DNA of 64,000 bases from Dictyophora rubrovolvata (taxonomy: Eukaryota > Basidiomycota > Agaricomycetes > Phallales > Phallaceae). The translations under genes and the position numbers were made by a program. Shown piece by piece: positions 59,740 to 64,000 of the stretch; positions within the stretch are counted from its first letter, which is position 1; each line of letters opens with the position of its first letter. Location: assembly GCA_029959195.1 (NCBI GenBank), contig CP114122.1:2647257-2711256 (forward strand), in the 5' to 3' direction. Under the pieces are notes generated by a model. The model was not told the DNA's origin. It saw only the letters and a program-made list of their open reading frames with translations, and did no database searches.

Positions 59740-60265
59740 GTAAGCGGAGAGTCTCCGCTTAGGATTAGCCGATGTATTGGGACCCTGACGGAATGATCCG
59801 GTGAGTCTGGACTCTATTGTCCCATCACTCTGGTGAGTCCGGTCTCTATTTTGGTATCATTCCGGTGAATACTAACTCTATAGTAATTCCCTTGTCAATC
59901 AGGTATCTGATTGACAATTTTTAGAGACCTATATTTTTATGGTCTGGGAGGGTTTAGAATATAATTCTACTACTATTATTCAGGACATATTGAGAAGCCG
60001 AATATGGTACGCGGAGGTCGGGTAAGGGTTAAGCGAGGTTAAGCGAGAGTCGGTTACTTAGCGGATGACAGCGGGTATTTAGGCAGAGTGTAGACTGATG
60101 AGGTATTTAAGCGGAGAATAACCTTATATGGTAAGTGAGTGTTGGTTATTTACGCGGAGAGGGCTATTTATGGTAAGGTTAATTAAGCGGAGAGTTGTTA
60201 ATTAAGCGGAGAGTTGTTCATATTAAGCGGAGAGTGTTAAGCAGAGAGCTAAGCGGAGAGTTTCC
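59740..60265 (+). repeat. Degenerate AAGCGGAGAG repeat array
   Basis: A 10-12-bp motif (TT)AAGCGGAGAG recurs irregularly. The first copy (about 59742) sits in a perfect 9-bp inverted repeat around one base, AAGCGGAGA-G-TCTCCGCTT. Scattered variants occur at 60109 and 60153, then a dense cluster at about 60181-60260 with five or six copies, spaced roughly 10-20 nt. CTTATATGG also recurs (60123, 60264). Confidence 0.65.
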
Positions 60266-61220
60266 TTATATGGAAAGGATACACTTCAAGTTTAGGAAAC
60301 TCAGTCTCCGGGTAAATATTGAGAAGCTGAATATTTCCTGAATAAAGTATGATTGGAAATGGTTGGAAATGGTTGGAAATGGTCTTACAATAGTACTGTA
60401 GACGCACAGTGCGATGGGCGCCAAAATCACCCACCTAGCCATTTAGACGCCCACAGTACCATTGCTGTATTATATGAACTCCATAGTCAATCTGCACACT
60501 CTGTAAATCACAGATCCATCCTGCTTCTGCTGCAATGGCATAGGCCTATTAACTTTGTGAAGCAGTTAACATTAAGAAAACCATACTTTTGAATGTTTTA
60601 CCCAAGTTCCTTATTCCTTGTTCCTCATATTCCCATATTCTCGATCTCGAATGATTTCAGATCTTGACATACATAGTGAAACCACATATTTGAATGATTG
60701 AGTGTCATACTTGCTAAGAGAAGGTGCCTATTCTTGAATATATTCTTGAACGGCTCTGTTCTGCATCTTCAGCTGGCCTGTGTTGACCTTGCACAGCCAC
60801 AGATTGTATAGCCATTAGAGAAACTTGAAGAAAAACGGAGCCGCCTTCTTGTTGATGCTGGGTTTTAGTAATTGAGCTACATAGTCAAAGCAGTTTAGAC
60901 CAAGCGGGATCACACATGATCATGCAGGTTCTTCTTGTAAGCCACCTGCATTCTCAACACCGAGCCAGATGTTACACTCCGAAATAATATATACTATTTT
61001 CTTATTAGACATGATGTAGATACAAGCCCGACTTAGGGGCCTGGGGCAACCCGATGGACTTACACACAGGAAAGAGGGCGTTGAGTTTAACTGGCACAGG
61101 GCATATCGCAGTGGCTGAGGTACCGCTGATCTTAATAGAAAACTGCAGAAATCAAACTCTGTATTAAAGCGGATGCAGACATGCAAAGTGAGTTTACATT
61201 AGAAATTTTTAGTATTATAC
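60266..61220. other. Subtelomeric DNA without recognised genes
   Basis: AT-rich unique-looking sequence. It includes a short tandem of the unit TTGGAAATGG (about 60352-60383, three full copies). Frames are short and show no motif. Confidence 0.4.
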
Positions 61221-61976
61221 CTAAGATAAAACCACCATTGCATTATTCATGCATGCCCTCATAACTTCTTGTTTTTCTTCCAACACTGCCATTTTCCTTT
61301 GGAGACCATCAATTGTGACTTGATGTGCTTTTATCTTAGCTCTCTCCATGCAAAGTTGAAATTCTAAAAAGGCAACCTTCTCTGCCAATGTTTGGGCATC
61401 TGACAACTGCACCCCGAGGGGGGTCATCTGAGTTGTCTTTTGGCCCTCGATTCGCGGTGTACTAGAGTCAGAGCATTCATCTCCATACATATCGCAGCAT
61501 GATACATTCGAATACGTGGATTTTGAAGTATTGCTGTGATCTTTTTCCTTCAAACAGCTGTCTCCAAGTCCGCCCAAATTGATACTGCAACTAAAACAAT
61601 GAGAAAGGTTTGTCTTTGTGCCTGATATTATGTGTGATGTATTACATATCGCATGTTTTCAAAGTTGCTCTTGTTTCACTTTTTCCTTCAGAAAGATCTG
61701 TAAGTATCTGTTGAATCTTGAAATATAAAAGGCCCATGATGAATGAAATAAAGACCAGTATGAAACTATTAATGAACCCACTGTGTTACTGGAAGTCAGA
61801 TTTGCGACCCTGATAGTGCCCTCGGTGCAGGTTATATTGGCATTTTCGGTCATAGATGAAGGAATTCCAAGGGCCTCCAAATCATGCCTGACCCGACGGG
61901 CTAATAGGGTTTGATATGCCAATGCTTCTGGAGTGTATGTTATCTCTAAAGATCCAAAATCATCCGTGTTGGACAT
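61221..61976 (-). CDS. Unrecognised subtelomeric protein with C-terminal coiled coil
   Basis: Starts MSNTDDFGSLEITYTPEAL (61976). Two introns can be placed in phase: the first joins LTSSNT to IQQILTDLSEGKSETRATLK, the second joins TCDI to CSINLGGLGDSC. The stop is at 61221, for roughly 220 aa. The N-terminal part holds YQTLLARRVRHDLEALGIP, a likely helix. The C-terminal ~75 residues (LSDAQTLAEKVAFLEFQLC, HQVTIDGLQRKMAVLEEKQE) have the heptad hydrophobic spacing of a coiled coil. No domain is recognised. It is one of the few reading frames in the subtelomere with no disabling mutation, which suggests recent or maintained function. Confidence 0.5.
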
Positions 61977-63028
61977 TTAGAAAGCTTATGATTGCTATTT
62001 TATATTTGGGCAAGTGCGGTGTAGACACAATGTGCTCAAAAAGACATGAACGCAGGTGTATTAGTTACATAAGCTACTAGTTACCATAAGCGAGGTACTA
62101 TGACACAAATGTGTGACACACGGCAGTTTGCAGTATTAATACACCTGGGGGGTCACGGGAACCCTTACATGCAGGCCGGCATCACTCTTTTATTTTCTAA
62201 TTCCAGATGTTTATTTTAGAACATCTAGGAAAATGAACGAGGGGGATTAACAATCCTTCATGGCAGTAAGAGCAGTGAGCTGAACCCTGATCAATGTCTC
62301 AGTAAAAATGGAAAGTCATCAAATAGGGGATGTCAGAGTAGGCCGTTTCAAGGCCGTTTTACTGTCCGTTTTGATTTCAGTGAAATGGCAAAACAAAAAT
62401 GAGTGAAACACCTTGAGACTGCACTGAGCGAAACGGCAGCCATTTTGCTGTCTGTTTCGCCCATCGGTCGTTCTTGGTCAGGGATGAATTTTTAAGGAGA
62501 ATTTCTAGAAATATTTCTTTAATAAATCATATAAATTTTTTCTGAGTAACTGTACAATGCATTGGTGAAACAGCACACGAAACGGTTGTGGGAGTGTTCA
62601 GAGTTAAAACGGGATAAGTGGTATTCCCGAGGTATTCCTGACATCTCGAAACAGGCAGCAAAACGGACAGCAAAACGGCCTTGAAACGACCTACTCTGAC
62701 ATACCCTAATGTCAGAAAATTATCCGGCACTTGATCATTTGTCAAAACTCGTAAACTAGGTAGTGATTTCCGAAGGGAATTGATTAAATTTTGTCAATTA
62801 ATCACTGACAACATATTTCATCCATATATTCATAATTCACTCATATTTGTCATTAAAAATGAAGTATTGTCAGCCAGTCTTGATTAAAAGTAATATACAG
62901 TCAAATCATGATCAGTCTGCAGTCAATCAACTGTATTTCAATATCAAATAATCATCGACAGAACATCATTCAAATGTCTATTCAAAGTCATATTATTGTC
63001 AATTAATGTTAACTAGTCTTCAAAAATA
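61977..63028. other. Subtelomeric DNA with a MITE
   Basis: Contains the 381-bp MITE listed separately. The 3' part (62760-63020) is very AT-rich with short imperfect repeats of the type GTCAATTAAT / ATTCATAATTCA. No gene is supported. Confidence 0.45.
62326..62706 (+). mobile_element. MITE, 381 bp, ~47-bp terminal inverted repeats, TA target sites
   Basis: The left end GGGGATGTCAGAGTAGG (62326) and the right end, read on the minus strand as GGGTATGTCAGAGTAGG (62706), are inverted repeats. They run on through CGTTTCAAGGCCGTTTT and CTGTCCGTTTT for about 47 bp with few mismatches. TA flanks both sides (62324-62325 and 62707-62708), consistent with Tc1/mariner- or pogo-type target duplication. 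The interior codes for nothing, so this is a non-autonomous element. A related solo end lies at 20594-20640. Confidence 0.85.
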
Positions 63029-63393
63029 CTACCCCTTCGACATTGCCAGAATTTCACTAAGGTGCTTATTTATCTCCATAAAGTGCACAGAGGCCAATCC
63101 CGTAAGGTAATCTATGCTTCAACATGAAAAAAAAAAGAAAACAGAAGTGATTCTGATAATAACTCGCCTTCTTTAGAAATTTTTTTGCTGGACTTTGGAG
63201 ATACTAAAATATCCAACTTATCCACCAGGGCCTGGAGCTGGTTGACACGTAATTTCTAATCAGTATCAGTATTAGTGAAGGACCAGATATCAATTATAAG
63301 AACTACACTTGCCTTTATCTTGGACCATTCCCGTGTTTCAGAAATAACTTGCGAGTTGGGGTCAGGCCTTTGTAATTGACCTTGTTCGGGCAT
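63029..63393 (-). CDS. Small unrecognised subtelomeric protein
   Basis: Starts MPEQGQLQRPDPNSQVISET (63393). A GC-AG intron (donor GCAAGT) joins WSKIK to KLRVNQLQALVDKLDIL. A GT-AG intron then joins SKEGD to IDYLTGLASVHFMEINKHL, stopping at 63029. About 86 aa; helical, possibly a short coiled coil. No family is recognised and the gene model is tentative, resting on phase agreement and exon-like composition. The frame is open a little further upstream (DVSCESSK), so the true start could be in an upstream exon within 63420-63770. Confidence 0.4.
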
Positions 63394-63479
63394 TTTCGAT
63401 GATTCGCACGACACATCTGAAGACTTAAACAAAGCTTATAAATAAAGTCAAACCACCGAGACAACTAAGCTCACCTCAG

Positions 63480-63764
63480 CGGCAGCCTCAAAGTGCGTTC
63501 ATAAACTCTTTACAATCACTTTGAGGTACACATTGGCAAGGATGCTATTGAAAGAAACACCATGTTCGCGGCAGAGGTGGCGGGCAACACGTGACACTTT
63601 TATCATTGCAGCTAGGATTCTATATGCAGTCCGTTTATTTGCGATCTGTTCTCAAGTTAAGCCATTGAACCCAATGCCATTACGGAAGTGGTTGTGTCCC
63701 CATGACGCGTATGTGTTATCTTCATCAACATCCATGGAGTTTGGATCAGTGTGTTCAAACCCAG
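63480..63764 (-). other. Possible decayed exon(s) next to the telomere
   Basis: On the minus strand a frame reads MDVDEDNTYASWGHNHFRNG, stop, then EQIANKRTAYRILAAMIKVS and RVARHLCREHGVSF, stop, then THFEAAAE with a GTGAGC donor. The composition is protein-like and may be the 5' portion of the small gene at 63029-63393, interrupted by stops, or a decayed relative. I could not join it in phase. It is recorded because it directly abuts the telomere repeats. Confidence 0.3.
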
Positions 63765-64000
63765 TTAGGGTTTAGGGTTTAGGGTTTAGGGTTTAGGGTT
63801 TAGGGTTTAGGGTTTAGGGTTTAGGGTTTAGGGTTTAGGGTTTAGGGTTTAGGGTTTAGGGTTTAGGGTTTAGGGTTTAGGGTTTAGGGTTTAGGGTTTA
63901 GGGTTTAGGGTTTAGGGTTTAGGGTTTAGGGTTTAGGGTTTAGGGTTTAGGGTTTAGGGTTTAGGGTTTAGGGTTTAGGGTTTAGGGTTTAGGGTTTAGG
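63765..64000 (+). repeat. Telomere, (TTTAGGG)n
   Basis: From 63771 to the window's end the sequence is a perfect tandem of the 7-bp unit TTTAGGG, about 33 copies, preceded by one TTAGGG at 63765. The G-rich strand runs 5'->3' toward the right edge, as at a right chromosome end. The first unit is 6 bp; no other variant unit was seen. TTAGGG is the unit usually reported in filamentous fungi, so the 7-bp form is noteworthy. Confidence 0.97.

Noticed and set aside
1-64000. CRISPR arrays, rRNA genes and clear tRNA genes
   Set aside because: None was seen. Reading by eye could miss an intron-containing tRNA; a tRNAscan run would decide.

Overview
The window is the right end of a chromosome from a filamentous basidiomycete fungus, most likely an Agaricomycete. 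The reasons are: genes broken by many short GT-AG introns (about 45-65 nt); basidiomycete-typical families (DUF6533 membrane protein, DUF6699 and DUF7729 proteins, a serine/proline-rich protein with a TWCDALLFPRP motif); an AA9 lytic polysaccharide monooxygenase as in wood and litter decayers; and a terminal array of TTTAGGG repeats that runs off the right edge. All family names come from motif recognition by eye; no search was run. Splice junctions were worked out by hand from reading frame, splice sites and remembered family consensus.

Layout. 1-7.4 kb: an HMG-box transcription factor (+) convergent with NAA10/ARD1, the catalytic subunit of N-terminal acetyltransferase A (-). 8-16.4 kb: a DUF6533 membrane-protein gene with an apparent frameshift (+), a DUF6699-like gene (-), a cytochrome P450 with two reading-frame breaks (+) and a predicted Ser/Gly-rich membrane or wall protein (-). 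19-27 kb: a SAM-dependent methyltransferase, an amino-acid/choline-type permease and a flavin monooxygenase with an N-terminal NTF2-like region, all on +; with the P450 these make a loose metabolic neighbourhood. 27.7-43 kb is the housekeeping core: a MAPEG-family membrane protein, a Vps68-like protein, cohesin SMC1 with about twenty introns, and a very large Ser/Pro-rich protein in two coding blocks that may be one gene. 45-53.7 kb: the AA9 enzyme, a small Pro/His/Ser-rich gene and a secreted, probably GPI-anchored DUF7729 protein.

From about 54 kb the sequence becomes AT-rich and gene-poor. This subtelomere holds a decayed RecQ-like (telomere-linked type) helicase, a fragment resembling the fungal TET/JBP 2-oxoglutarate oxygenases linked to KDZ transposons, a ~210-bp direct repeat bounding both fragments, a degenerate AAGCGGAGAG array, a 381-bp MITE with ~47-bp inverted repeats and TA target sites, and two small unrecognised genes close to the telomere. 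The direct-repeat copies differ almost only by transitions, and the helicase has lost its Walker A glycines and DE(A/C)H glutamate through G-to-A-type changes. This points to cytosine-deamination (RIP-like) decay of the chromosome end.

The most noteworthy points are the TTTAGGG telomere, the RIP-like subtelomeric helicase and TET/JBP relics with their shared repeat, and the MITE, which has a matching terminal fragment 42 kb away at 20.6 kb.
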